Source of the DNA: UMGS973 sp045599945
Lineage (GTDB): Bacteria > Bacillota > Clostridia > Peptostreptococcales > Anaerovoracaceae
Assembly: GCA_045599945.1 (NCBI GenBank)
Contig: JAZRWY010000013.1
Span: 1 to 20,372 of the forward strand
Reading direction: 5' to 3'
Length of the DNA stretch: 20,372 nt
The notes under the pieces are model-generated. The model was not told where the DNA came from and did no database searches. It was given only the letters and a program-made list of their open reading frames with translations. Made by a program: the position numbers and the translations under genes. This document shows positions 7,578 through 14,202 of this stretch, in pieces. Position 1 is the stretch's first letter; each line of letters begins with the position of its first letter.

Positions 7578-7921
7578 CGTTCGTCACCCCATTTCCATGT
7601 ACTATCATCTTGTGATCTGACGGATGTTTTTCTTACTCTCTCACGCTCTTTTCCATAGGATCGGATTTCGCTAGGCCTCACGATTACTTCTGGCAGTATT
7701 GCGTCAATGTTTTCAAGCATGTCAAGAGCCCTTAATATCTTTAGAACATTTCCAAATTTCATGTCGTTCCCCTGCTCCGCAAGGGAAATTGTCTTTAAAG
7801 AGACTCCCGAAATATCTGCCAATTCTGCCTGGGTATATCCTGCATTAATGCGGCTTTTCTTGATTCTTTTCCCCATTTCTTTAAGCACTGCCTCATTGCT
7901 GCTATAGTTATCTATTTTCAT
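7574..7921 (-). CDS. hipB: HipB-like XRE-family antitoxin and repressor
   Basis: This is a 115-residue DNA-binding antitoxin that neutralises HipA and represses the hipBA operon. Residues 14-68 form a Cro/C1-type helix-turn-helix: GKRIKKSRINAGYTQAELA, then SGVSLKTISLAEQG as turn and recognition helix. The C-terminal tail KERERVRKT is basic, a feature often seen in HipA-associated XRE proteins, and may contact the toxin. The start ATG at 7921 follows GAGGGAT at normal spacing. It is the first gene of the block; hipA follows with a 4-bp overlap. Two direct repeats lie over the promoter just upstream and are the likely operators. Confidence 0.92.
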   Translation of the reverse strand: MKIDNYSSNEAVLKEMGKRIKKSRINAGYTQAELADISGVSLKTISLAEQGNDMKFGNVLKILRALDMLENIDAILPEVIVRPSEIRSYGKERERVRKTSVRSQDDSTWKWGDER

Positions 7922-7947
7922 CTTACATCCCTCATTAAATAGTCATT

Positions 7948-7980
7948 ATTTACTTTTAATCTATCATATTTACATTTAAT
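7948..7980. promoter_or_regulatory. Two direct repeats, probable HipB operators
   Basis: ATTTACTTTTAAT (7948-7960) and ATTTACATTTAAT (7968-7980) match at 12 of 13 positions and start exactly 20 bp apart, about two helical turns, so both would face the same side of DNA. The first overlaps the -10 and the second fills the spacer of the hipB promoter. An inverted half copy ATTAAAT lies at 7934-7940. Confidence 0.62.
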
Positions 7981-7986
7981 TAGCAA
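7958..7986 (-). promoter_or_regulatory. Promoter of hipBA (extended -10)
   Basis: On the minus strand the -35 is TTGCTA (7986-7981), the spacer is 17 bp and the -10 is TAGATT (7963-7958), with TG one base upstream of the -10. The ATG of hipB lies 37 bases downstream. The match is moderate, as fits a repressed promoter. Confidence 0.62.
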
Positions 7987-8018
7987 CATATTTCTATTTA
8001 TATATATGCAATATTAAA

Positions 8019-8036
8019 GACGCACTCTCGTGCGTC
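8019..8036 (-). terminator. Terminator after the FAD-dependent dehydrogenase gene
   Basis: On the minus strand GACGCAC-GAGA-GTGCGTC forms a 7-bp perfect stem directly after the stop codon at 8038-8040. It is followed by TTTAATATT, a weak T-run. It separates the oxidoreductase genes from hipBA. Confidence 0.72.
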
Positions 8037-8037
8037 C

Positions 8038-9561
8038 CTAAAACTGCCTGTATTTTTCAATGATCTTCTCCGCAGCCTTGATTCCGTCCACTGCTGCAGA
8101 TGTGATGCCGCCGGCATAGCCGGCTCCCTCTCCTGCCGGATATATGCCCTTGATGCTCTGCATGTCTTTTCCTCTCAGTATCCTGACAGGCGAAGAGCTT
8201 CTGGATTCCACCGCCTTCATGACAGTATCGTCTCTGTCAAAGCCTTTCAGTTTTCTTCCCAGATGGGGCATGGCCTCAAGATACACCTCCTTTACGAAAT
8301 CAGGAAGACACCTTTCTACATCCGTTCCGCCTGCTTTGAACTCGCCCCATGTTGTTTCAACAGGTTCATAATCTCCTCTTGAAAGTTCAAATGCAAGTTT
8401 TTCATACTTTTCCTGGAAAGCCACTCCTGCAAGGACGTCTTTTGAATCAAAATCAGATACCTTGACATCCACAAGAAGTGCGCTGTTGGCTTTTCCGCTG
8501 TCTCTTCTTGAATTGCTCATTCCATTTGTGACAACACATCCCTCATGGGATGCAGACTTTACAATCTCTCCTCCCGGACACATGCAGAAGGTATATACTC
8601 CTCTATCCCCCTTTACATGATGCACCAGCTGATAGTCCGCCGGAGGAAGATATTCTGCAAATCTGCCATACTGGGCTTCATCTATCATCTTCTGGTCATG
8701 CTCGACTCTGACTCCAATGCTGAAAGGCTTTCTTTCCATCGGAAGATTCTTTTCTTTCAGCATTCTGAAGGTATCTCTTGCGCTGTGGCCCGGTGCAAGG
8801 ATAAGAGTCTCCGCATCCATCCACTCACCGTTCACCTTGATTCTCTTTAGTCCAGTTCTATCAAAGGCAATGTCCTCAAGCCTGCTGGAAAACCGGACTT
8901 CACCGCCCAGAGATATGATCTTTTCCCGGATATTCTTAACAATGACCTTTAATATATCCGTTCCTATGTGAGGCTTTGCCTGATAGAGTATTTCTGCAGG
9001 CGCTCCTGCTTCCACGAATTCCTTGAGGACCGTCTCAATTCTCCTATCCCTGATGCCTGTAGTAAGCTTTCCATCGGAAAAGGTCCCCGCGCCCCCTTCT
9101 CCAAACTGCACGTTTGATTCGGGATCAAGAATCCCTTTTTCCCAAAGCGTCCTTACATCCACGTCTCTATCTTCTACCGCCTTGCCTCTCTCAAGGACAA
9201 CAGGCCTATAGCCTTCCTCAGCAAGAATAAGCGCTGCAAACATGCCGCATGGCCCAAAGCCTGCAACAATCGGTCTTTCTTTCATGTCTTTTGTTCCATG
9301 AAGCAGAGTCTTTGTCTTTTTCTCATCCGGAATCTCTCTCACATTCTTCCAGGCACTTCCCTTACCAAAACACTCGCACGCAAACCCAAGGGAATATACC
9401 CAGCAAACATTCCCCTTATCTCTTGCATCTATGGACTCTTTTATTATCCAAAGCTCCGATATGTCTGCCTTAAGTTTCTTTGAAAGTCTAGTTTTTATCG
9501 TATCCCGTTTATCGCTCATATCCACATCACATGGAATTTTAAACTGATCTATTCTATACAT
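8038..9561 (-). CDS. FAD-dependent dehydrogenase-like protein (COG2509 family)
   Basis: This is a probable cytosolic FAD-binding oxidoreductase of 507 residues with unknown substrate. The first 90 residues form a separate N-terminal domain typical of this family. The dinucleotide-binding motif follows as VAGFGPCGMFAA (about 99-110) ending in LERG. The family-specific FGEGGAGTFSDGKL stands at 153-166. The C-terminal FAD contact GIYPAGEGAGYAGGITSAA lies near 470-490, where the cofactor is closed in. I chose the ATG at 9561 because the homologous start MYRIDQFKIP fits the family; an ATG at 9600 lies deep inside the upstream gene. It overlaps the preceding oxidoreductase gene by 13 bp in another frame and has only a weak ribosome binding site, so translation is probably coupled. 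Confidence 0.88.
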   Translation of the reverse strand: MYRIDQFKIPCDVDMSDKRDTIKTRLSKKLKADISELWIIKESIDARDKGNVCWVYSLGFACECFGKGSAWKNVREIPDEKKTKTLLHGTKDMKERPIVAGFGPCGMFAALILAEEGYRPVVLERGKAVEDRDVDVRTLWEKGILDPESNVQFGEGGAGTFSDGKLTTGIRDRRIETVLKEFVEAGAPAEILYQAKPHIGTDILKVIVKNIREKIISLGGEVRFSSRLEDIAFDRTGLKRIKVNGEWMDAETLILAPGHSARDTFRMLKEKNLPMERKPFSIGVRVEHDQKMIDEAQYGRFAEYLPPADYQLVHHVKGDRGVYTFCMCPGGEIVKSASHEGCVVTNGMSNSRRDSGKANSALLVDVKVSDFDSKDVLAGVAFQEKYEKLAFELSRGDYEPVETTWGEFKAGGTDVERCLPDFVKEVYLEAMPHLGRKLKGFDRDDTVMKAVESRSSSPVRILRGKDMQSIKGIYPAGEGAGYAGGITSAAVDGIKAAEKIIEKYRQF

Positions 9562-10697
9562 TCTGCCATTGCCTTTCCGGCACGGATTCCTGTAATCCAT
9601 GCATGATTCAGATTATATCCACCGCATGGTCCGTCATAATCCAGAGCTTCTCCTGTAACAAACAGGTTCGGGATTATGAGAGACTCCATGGTCTGATCAT
9701 TCATTTCACCACGCGAAATGCCTCCTGCCGTTACCTGGGCGTCCCTCCAGCCCCTGCTTCCGGTAACGGTAAAGATGCATTCCTTCAGTTTATCCCGGCC
9801 ATTGAGATATTCTGCCAGTCCGTCTCTGACAAAAGATTTCAGAATTTCCCGGTCTGTTTCCCCTTTTTCTTCTCTTTTGGAGAAAATTTCCCCAATCTGT
9901 TTCTCATCCATGTCCGGTGCAAGGTCCAGTTCTACCTGAAACCTTCTATATGCTTCATCCATGGGAACATTCCGATCCAGCAGCAGATGTCTGGAAAGAT
10001 TCATGACACAGATTCCGGAAAGGCCATCTTTTGTAAACTGAACTTCCCCTGTTTCCGGTTGGCAGACCGGCTTTCCATTCTTCAGCAGGGTTACCACAGC
10101 CTCCGCACGGATTCCTTTCAGTTTTTCTGCTACACCTTCACATTCCAGTGCCGTTAGAGAAGGACGAAGGGTTGTCACCGTATGTCCCAGTTTTCTTAAG
10201 AATCTGTAGCTGTCTCCGCTTGTTCCAAACTGAGGACCTGCTTTTCCGCCCATGGCAATCAGCAGCTTCTGAAAATGAAAAATCCCTTTTTTCGTTCTTA
10301 CGAGAAATCCTTCTTCTTCTCTTCCGACTTCTTCTATCTCACAGTCTGTAAACAGATCGATGTCAGATTCGGATATGGCCTGTTCAAAATGATCGCTTAC
10401 CGTCCGGGAATATCTGGTTCTCGGATAGATTCTTCCTTCTTCTTCTATCACCGTATAGATTCCGTACTCTTCCAGAAAAGAAAGAACCTCCTGCGATGTA
10501 TCACAGCCGGTATTGGAAATATTGCATCTTCCGTTTCCGGATGCAATCACTTTTTTCATGATATATTCATTTTTCTCCAGGAGCGCAATGGAAACATTTC
10601 TCCCATCCGCTTTCAGCAGTTTTTCCGCTGTAAGAGCCGCTGCACAGCCGGATGCTCCGGCTCCTGCGATTCCAATCTCGTATGAATAATTCTTCAT
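9549..10697 (-). CDS. NAD(P)/FAD-dependent oxidoreductase, HI0933/YhiN/BaiN family
   Basis: This flavoprotein family includes BaiN, linked to bile-acid reduction in gut clostridia, but most members have no known substrate. Family membership alone does not show bile-acid activity here. The protein is 382 residues, a little short. Signatures are the Rossmann motif GIAGAGASGCAA (9-20), the family-defining KKVIASGNGRCNISN (48-62), GRIYPRT, and the C-terminal FAD site TGEALDYDGPCGGYNLNHAW, which is highly conserved in the family. The ATG at 10697 follows GAGGTAGGA. A terminator-like hairpin lies only 15 bases upstream, between this gene and the HdeD-like gene, so expression may depend on read-through or on an unseen promoter. 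It overlaps the next gene by 13 bp. Confidence 0.92.
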   Translation of the reverse strand: MKNYSYEIGIAGAGASGCAAALTAEKLLKADGRNVSIALLEKNEYIMKKVIASGNGRCNISNTGCDTSQEVLSFLEEYGIYTVIEEEGRIYPRTRYSRTVSDHFEQAISESDIDLFTDCEIEEVGREEEGFLVRTKKGIFHFQKLLIAMGGKAGPQFGTSGDSYRFLRKLGHTVTTLRPSLTALECEGVAEKLKGIRAEAVVTLLKNGKPVCQPETGEVQFTKDGLSGICVMNLSRHLLLDRNVPMDEAYRRFQVELDLAPDMDEKQIGEIFSKREEKGETDREILKSFVRDGLAEYLNGRDKLKECIFTVTGSRGWRDAQVTAGGISRGEMNDQTMESLIIPNLFVTGEALDYDGPCGGYNLNHAWITGIRAGKAMAECIE

Positions 10698-10712
10698 TCC
10701 TACCTCAAAACG

Positions 10713-10733
10713 AAAGCCGCATGATGCGGCTTT
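10713..10733 (-). terminator. Hairpin terminator or attenuator between the HdeD-like and BaiN-like genes
   Basis: On the minus strand AAAGCCGCA-TCA-TGCGGCTTT is a 9-bp perfect stem followed by CGTTTTG. It begins 2 bases after the stop of the HdeD-like gene. The ribosome binding site of the next gene stands 6 bases beyond the stem, so the hairpin may reduce but not abolish downstream transcription. Confidence 0.72.
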
Positions 10734-10735
10734 GA

Positions 10736-11272
10736 TTACTCCTCTTCAAATTTCACATGCGGCATGTTCAGTCCAAGTTCAATGGTATTGACAGCCTGTA
10801 TGATCAGAAATACTCCCAGCAGTTCTCCTGCAGGAAGATCCAGAAGAATGCTGTTCAGGAATCCATAAACTCCTGCAACAATGCAGACTGCACCAGTCAC
10901 AGCCGTCCATATGAAATTCTTCTTCTTTTCTTTTCTATCGATGTTCATTGCAACAGCCATTCTCTGTATTCCGGAAAACAGCATCCACATGCCGAATACA
11001 TATGGAACAGATACTTCTGCAGAGATCAGCCCGCAGATGACAAAGATTCCAAGCAGAAGAGTAATGGAACTGTCTGCCAGCATCCATACGTTATTATCAT
11101 TTCTGCTTCCGCCTCTTGCCACCATGTATATGATACTTTCAATTGCGCCATCTGCAATCATGACCAGCCCTACCGGAAACGAAAGCGCCAGAAACGATAT
11201 CCCGCTGCTGGCAAATGTCCAAGCTCCAGCGATAACAAGCAGTATGCCCATGATTATTGTAAGTATTCTCAT
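10736..11272 (-). CDS. HdeD/DUF308-family integral membrane protein
   Basis: This is a 178-residue, very hydrophobic protein. Six probable membrane helices are visible at about 2-21, 27-47, 68-84, 89-107, 121-139 and 150-168, arranged as repeated helix pairs as in the HdeD family. A basic loop RKEKKKN (about 113-119) and an acidic tail FEEE suggest topology. HdeD of E. coli is tied to acid resistance, but most Bacillota relatives have no known role. I preferred the ATG at 11272, reading MRILTIIMG, because GGAGGG and AGGA stand upstream. The ATG at 11290 lacks a ribosome binding site and would add six residues. The gene diverges from dinB across a compact control region and is followed by a hairpin. 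Confidence 0.86.
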   Translation of the reverse strand: MRILTIIMGILLVIAGAWTFASSGISFLALSFPVGLVMIADGAIESIIYMVARGGSRNDNNVWMLADSSITLLLGIFVICGLISAEVSVPYVFGMWMLFSGIQRMAVAMNIDRKEKKKNFIWTAVTGAVCIVAGVYGFLNSILLDLPAGELLGVFLIIQAVNTIELGLNMPHVKFEEE

Positions 11273-11319
11273 ATGTCCTGACCCTCCCATGGCCGTATGG
11301 CTTATTTCATCAATAATTC

Positions 11320-11349
11320 ATTATACTACATTCTTCACATTTCTGACAA
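11320..11349 (-). promoter_or_regulatory. Promoter of the HdeD-like gene
   Basis: On the minus strand the -35 is TTGTCA (11349-11344, 5 of 6), the spacer is 18 bp and the -10 is a perfect TATAAT (11325-11320). The gene start at 11272 lies about 47 bases downstream of the -10. The -35 lies inside the loop of the inverted repeat 11335-11361. Confidence 0.68.
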
Positions 11350-11361
11350 TAAAAAATGTGA
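11335..11361. promoter_or_regulatory. 8-bp inverted repeat in the dinB/hdeD divergent control region
   Basis: TCACATTT (11335-11342) and AAATGTGA (11354-11361) are perfect inverted copies with an 11-base gap. The right arm covers the extended part of the dinB -10, and the gap holds the -35 of the opposite gene, so a protein bound here could control both. No LexA-type GAAC-N4-GTTC site is present. Confidence 0.5.
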
Positions 11362-11367
11362 TATAAT
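11359..11367 (+). promoter_or_regulatory. Extended -10 promoter of dinB, predicted leaderless start
   Basis: TGATATAAT is a perfect extended -10 (TG, one base, TATAAT at 11362-11367). No good -35 stands at 16-18 bp, which is acceptable for extended -10 promoters. Counting seven bases from the last T gives a transcript start at 11374, the A of the dinB ATG. Confidence 0.7.
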
Positions 11368-11373
11368 AGAACA

Positions 11374-12606
11374 ATGGATAGAATCATATTGCATTGTGAC
11401 ATGAACGGATTTTTTGCATCCGTAGAGCTTCTGGAGCGGCCGGACCTTAAGAATGTCCCCATGGCTGTCTGCGGGAGCCCTGATAACAGACACGGCATTA
11501 TTCTGGCTAAGAACGAAATTGCAAAGGGATTTGGTGTTGTAACTGCCGAAACTTTATGGCAGGCACGAAAAAAGTGCCCTGATCTGCAGATTGTTCCTCC
11601 CCATCACGATAAGTATAAGGAGTTCAGCCTGGAAATCAACCGCATCTACCAGAGATATACCGATCTTGTGGAACCGTTTTCCATTGACGAGAGCTGGCTG
11701 GATGTAACTGCCAGCACCTCTCTGTTCGGCGATGGAAAAAAGATTGCCGATGAAATCCGCGCGTCTGTAAAAAAGGAACTGAATCTGACCCTTTCAGCCG
11801 GTGTTTCCTACAACAAGATTTTTGCAAAGATGGGTTCAGAATACAAAAAACCGGATGCCACAACGGTAATAAGCAGAGACAACTATCAATCTCTTCTGTG
11901 GCCTCTGCCTGCAGGCGACATGTTTTTCTGCGGGAAAAAAACCGCCGAAAAACTGGCACAGCACGGAATAAAGACCATCGGGGACATTGCCCGTGCAGAT
12001 GAGCCGTTCCTGCGGGCGCTTCTCGGGAAGCATGGATCAGACCTTTATCGCTATACCAATGGCCTTGACGATTCTCCGGTTGCCCATATGGATGACAAAA
12101 GGCCTGTGAAATCCGTAGGAAACGGAATCACATTCCGCAGAAATCTGGAAAGCAGAGTGGATATAGAGGCTGCAGCCATGCACCTATCGGATACCGTAGC
12201 TGTCAGACTGAGGCACCACGAACTGAAAGCAGCGGGAATCAAGGTGGATGTGAAAGATGAAAATCTGAAGACCATCTCGCGCCAGATGCAGCTGCCGAGT
12301 CCCACCAATCTTGCGCAGCAGATCTATCAGGCTTCCATGAAACTGATCTGTGATTTCTGGCCGGAGGGAAAACCCATCCGTATGCTTACCATCACGGGCA
12401 TCAACCTTTCCGGGCAGGCACAGCTTCCTGAAATGCAGCTTTCCATTTTTGACCAGCCGGTCCAGGAACAGAACAAATCGGAGGACATTGAAAGAGCCAT
12501 GGATTCCATCCGTGCGAGATTTGGAAAAGATGCCATACAATTTGGCAAACCGAACAGAAGAGACCTGGGTTTACATGTGCCAGATGATAAGGAGGAAAAG
12601 AAATGA
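11374..12606 (+). CDS. dinB: DNA polymerase IV (Y-family translesion polymerase)
   Basis: DinB is a low-fidelity polymerase that bypasses damaged bases and takes part in induced mutagenesis. The protein is 410 residues. Catalytic carboxylates are D9 in LHCDMNGFFASVE and D105-E106 in FSIDESWLD. F13-F14 hold the steric gate. The palm-thumb region runs to about 235, with a helix-hairpin-helix near 190-225. The little-finger domain is about 245-345. QLSIFD (355-360) is a textbook sliding-clamp binding motif, followed by a charged tail. The ATG at 11374 is fixed: the in-frame stop TGA stands five codons upstream, and the next ATG would lose D9. There is no ribosome binding site before it, in agreement with a leaderless mRNA. 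It overlaps the next gene by 4 bp (ATGA). Confidence 0.96.
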   Translation: MDRIILHCDMNGFFASVELLERPDLKNVPMAVCGSPDNRHGIILAKNEIAKGFGVVTAETLWQARKKCPDLQIVPPHHDKYKEFSLEINRIYQRYTDLVEPFSIDESWLDVTASTSLFGDGKKIADEIRASVKKELNLTLSAGVSYNKIFAKMGSEYKKPDATTVISRDNYQSLLWPLPAGDMFFCGKKTAEKLAQHGIKTIGDIARADEPFLRALLGKHGSDLYRYTNGLDDSPVAHMDDKRPVKSVGNGITFRRNLESRVDIEAAAMHLSDTVAVRLRHHELKAAGIKVDVKDENLKTISRQMQLPSPTNLAQQIYQASMKLICDFWPEGKPIRMLTITGINLSGQAQLPEMQLSIFDQPVQEQNKSEDIERAMDSIRARFGKDAIQFGKPNRRDLGLHVPDDKEEKK

Positions 12607-13145
12607 GCAAAAAAATGACAGTCATGCTGGGAAGCCCAAGAAAGCAGAGTGTATCTAGCGATGCAGCAGAACAGATCATGACAGCTGCCAACCGGGCAGG
12701 ATTTGATATTGTAGAATATAACGTAAATAATATGGAAGTTGCAGGATGCCAGGGATGCGGAATGTGCAGAGAAAAAGGCACCGACTGCATCATCGAGGAC
12801 GACTTCTCTGAATATCTCAAAGATCTCAGCGCAAGCGACGTACTGATTGTAACAGCGCCAAATTACTATTCACATATTGCAGGTCCCATGGTCACATTCA
12901 TGAACAGACACTACTGCCTGTTCGATAAAGACAGAAAACCAAGGCTTCAGAAAAAGATCAAAGTGTTTGGCATTTTTTCGCAGGGAGCTTCCGCACCAAG
13001 AGAAGAATATGAACAGGCTTATGACTGGTATATGAGCATCTTTGAAAAACTGGGAATGGAAAACCTTGGACACATCACCATCGGCGGCAACACCGATCAG
13101 GATGCCGTCCATAAAGAACTGTCGAAACTCGGTGAAACGCTCTAG
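12603..13145 (+). CDS. Flavodoxin-fold NAD(P)H-dependent FMN oxidoreductase
   Basis: This is a 180-residue protein of the flavodoxin-like/NADPH-dependent FMN reductase superfamily. The phosphate-binding loop is MLGSPRKQSVSSD (8-20). A cysteine cluster CQGCGMC (C49, C52, C55) plus C62 in DCIIEDDF is typical of the clostridial iron-sulfur flavoprotein-like branch. PNYYSHIAGPMVTFMNR (86-102) is the family flavin-contact and dimer region. The substrate cannot be inferred. The start follows AAGGAGGAAAAGAA, one of the best ribosome binding sites in the window, and its ATG overlaps the dinB stop by 4 bp. It is therefore the second gene of a dinB operon. A strong terminator follows. Whether the cysteines bind a 4Fe-4S cluster is uncertain, since three are closely spaced and the fourth is seven residues away. 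Confidence 0.9.
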   Translation: MSKKMTVMLGSPRKQSVSSDAAEQIMTAANRAGFDIVEYNVNNMEVAGCQGCGMCREKGTDCIIEDDFSEYLKDLSASDVLIVTAPNYYSHIAGPMVTFMNRHYCLFDKDRKPRLQKKIKVFGIFSQGASAPREEYEQAYDWYMSIFEKLGMENLGHITIGGNTDQDAVHKELSKLGETL

Positions 13146-13151
13146 AAAAGA

Positions 13152-13181
13152 ACACCCGGATTTTAAACAAAATCCGGGTGT
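13152..13181. terminator. Strong bidirectional terminator between the dinB operon and the smc-gpsA operon
   Basis: A 13-bp perfect stem (13152-13164 with 13169-13181) has loop AAAC. It starts 7 bases after the stop at 13145 and lies 14 bases beyond the end of the convergent gpsA. The plus side is followed by CTTGTATT and the minus side by TTCTTTTC. Confidence 0.9.
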
Positions 13182-13194
13182 CTTGTATTATCTC

Positions 13195-14202
13195 TTAATA
13201 AAACTGTTCTCCAAGTTCAGGTTTAAGACTTCTTCCCATCAGGTTCATGACAGCCTGCCTGCCGTCAATCTCTCCCTGAACCAGCTTGTATATTTCATTT
13301 GTAATCGGCATTTCAACATCCAGCTTCTTTGCAAGTTCATATGCCGCCTCAGCTGTAAACATTCCTTCAACAACCATTCCAACTTCTTTCACCGCATCTT
13401 CCGGTTTCATGCCTTCACCAATCATGATGCCGCATCTTCTGTTTCTGGAATGCATGGATGTGCAGGTTACGATCAGATCGCCGATTCCCGTAAGCCCCTG
13501 GAATGTATTGATGTCCGCTCCCATCTTTGCACCAAGTCTCTTCATTTCAGCAATGCCTCTGGTCATCATTGCCGCTTTGGCATTGTCTCCAAATCCCATG
13601 CCGTCAGAGATTCCTGCGCCAAGAGCGATAATATTCTTTAAAGCGCCTCCAAGTTCAACGCCAATCACATCTTCTCCCGTATATACTCTAAGGAAATCCG
13701 TTGCAAAGATGTTCTGGATTTCAATTGCCTTGTCATGCTCTCTGGATGCAGCTACCACGGTTGTCGGAAGACCAATGCCGACTTCTTCTGCATGGGACGG
13801 TCCCTGGAATACCACATAATTCTTTGTGATGCCCAGTTCTTCTGCAATCTGGGACATGGTCATCAGCGTTTTCTGCTCAATTCCCTTGGCCACATTCACA
13901 ATAATCATATCTTCTGTAAGATATGGCATTGCACCCTTTAATGCACTTCTGAAATGCTGTGCCGGTGCAGAAAACAGAACAACATCCGCATCCTTCATTG
14001 CTTCCTCTGTTGAATCAACAGGCACCAGAGTATCCGCAAATTTCACACCAGGAAGATATTTCAGATTTTCTCGGTTTTCTTTCATGCTTTCCAGATGCGC
14101 TTGGTCTACATCAGTGATTCTTACTTCATGGCCTTTATTTGATAAGGTTACTGCAAGCGCTGTCCCCCAGCTTCCTGCTCCAATTACTGCGATCTTCTTC
14201 AT
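13195..14202 (-). CDS. gpsA: Glycerol-3-phosphate dehydrogenase [NAD(P)+]
   Basis: GpsA reduces dihydroxyacetone phosphate to sn-glycerol 3-phosphate, the backbone for phospholipids. The protein is 335 residues, the normal length. The nucleotide-binding loop is AVIGAGSWGTALA (5-17). VAKGIE and LGGALKNIIALGAGISDGMGFGDNAK carry the catalytic lysine and substrate site. RNRRCGIMIGEG is another conserved segment. It overlaps plsY by 4 bp (ATGA), with GAGGAG as ribosome binding site inside plsY. PlsY consumes the glycerol 3-phosphate made by this enzyme, so the pair supplies two consecutive steps. It is the last gene of the operon, ending at the 13152-13181 terminator. Confidence 0.97.
   Translation of the reverse strand: MKKIAVIGAGSWGTALAVTLSNKGHEVRITDVDQAHLESMKENRENLKYLPGVKFADTLVPVDSTEEAMKDADVVLFSAPAQHFRSALKGAMPYLTEDMIIVNVAKGIEQKTLMTMSQIAEELGITKNYVVFQGPSHAEEVGIGLPTTVVAASREHDKAIEIQNIFATDFLRVYTGEDVIGVELGGALKNIIALGAGISDGMGFGDNAKAAMMTRGIAEMKRLGAKMGADINTFQGLTGIGDLIVTCTSMHSRNRRCGIMIGEGMKPEDAVKEVGMVVEGMFTAEAAYELAKKLDVEMPITNEIYKLVQGEIDGRQAVMNLMGRSLKPELGEQFY

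Noticed and set aside
11273..11373. LexA-type SOS box before dinB
   Set aside because: Only a single GAAC half is present near 11369; no inverted GTTC partner stands at the right distance.
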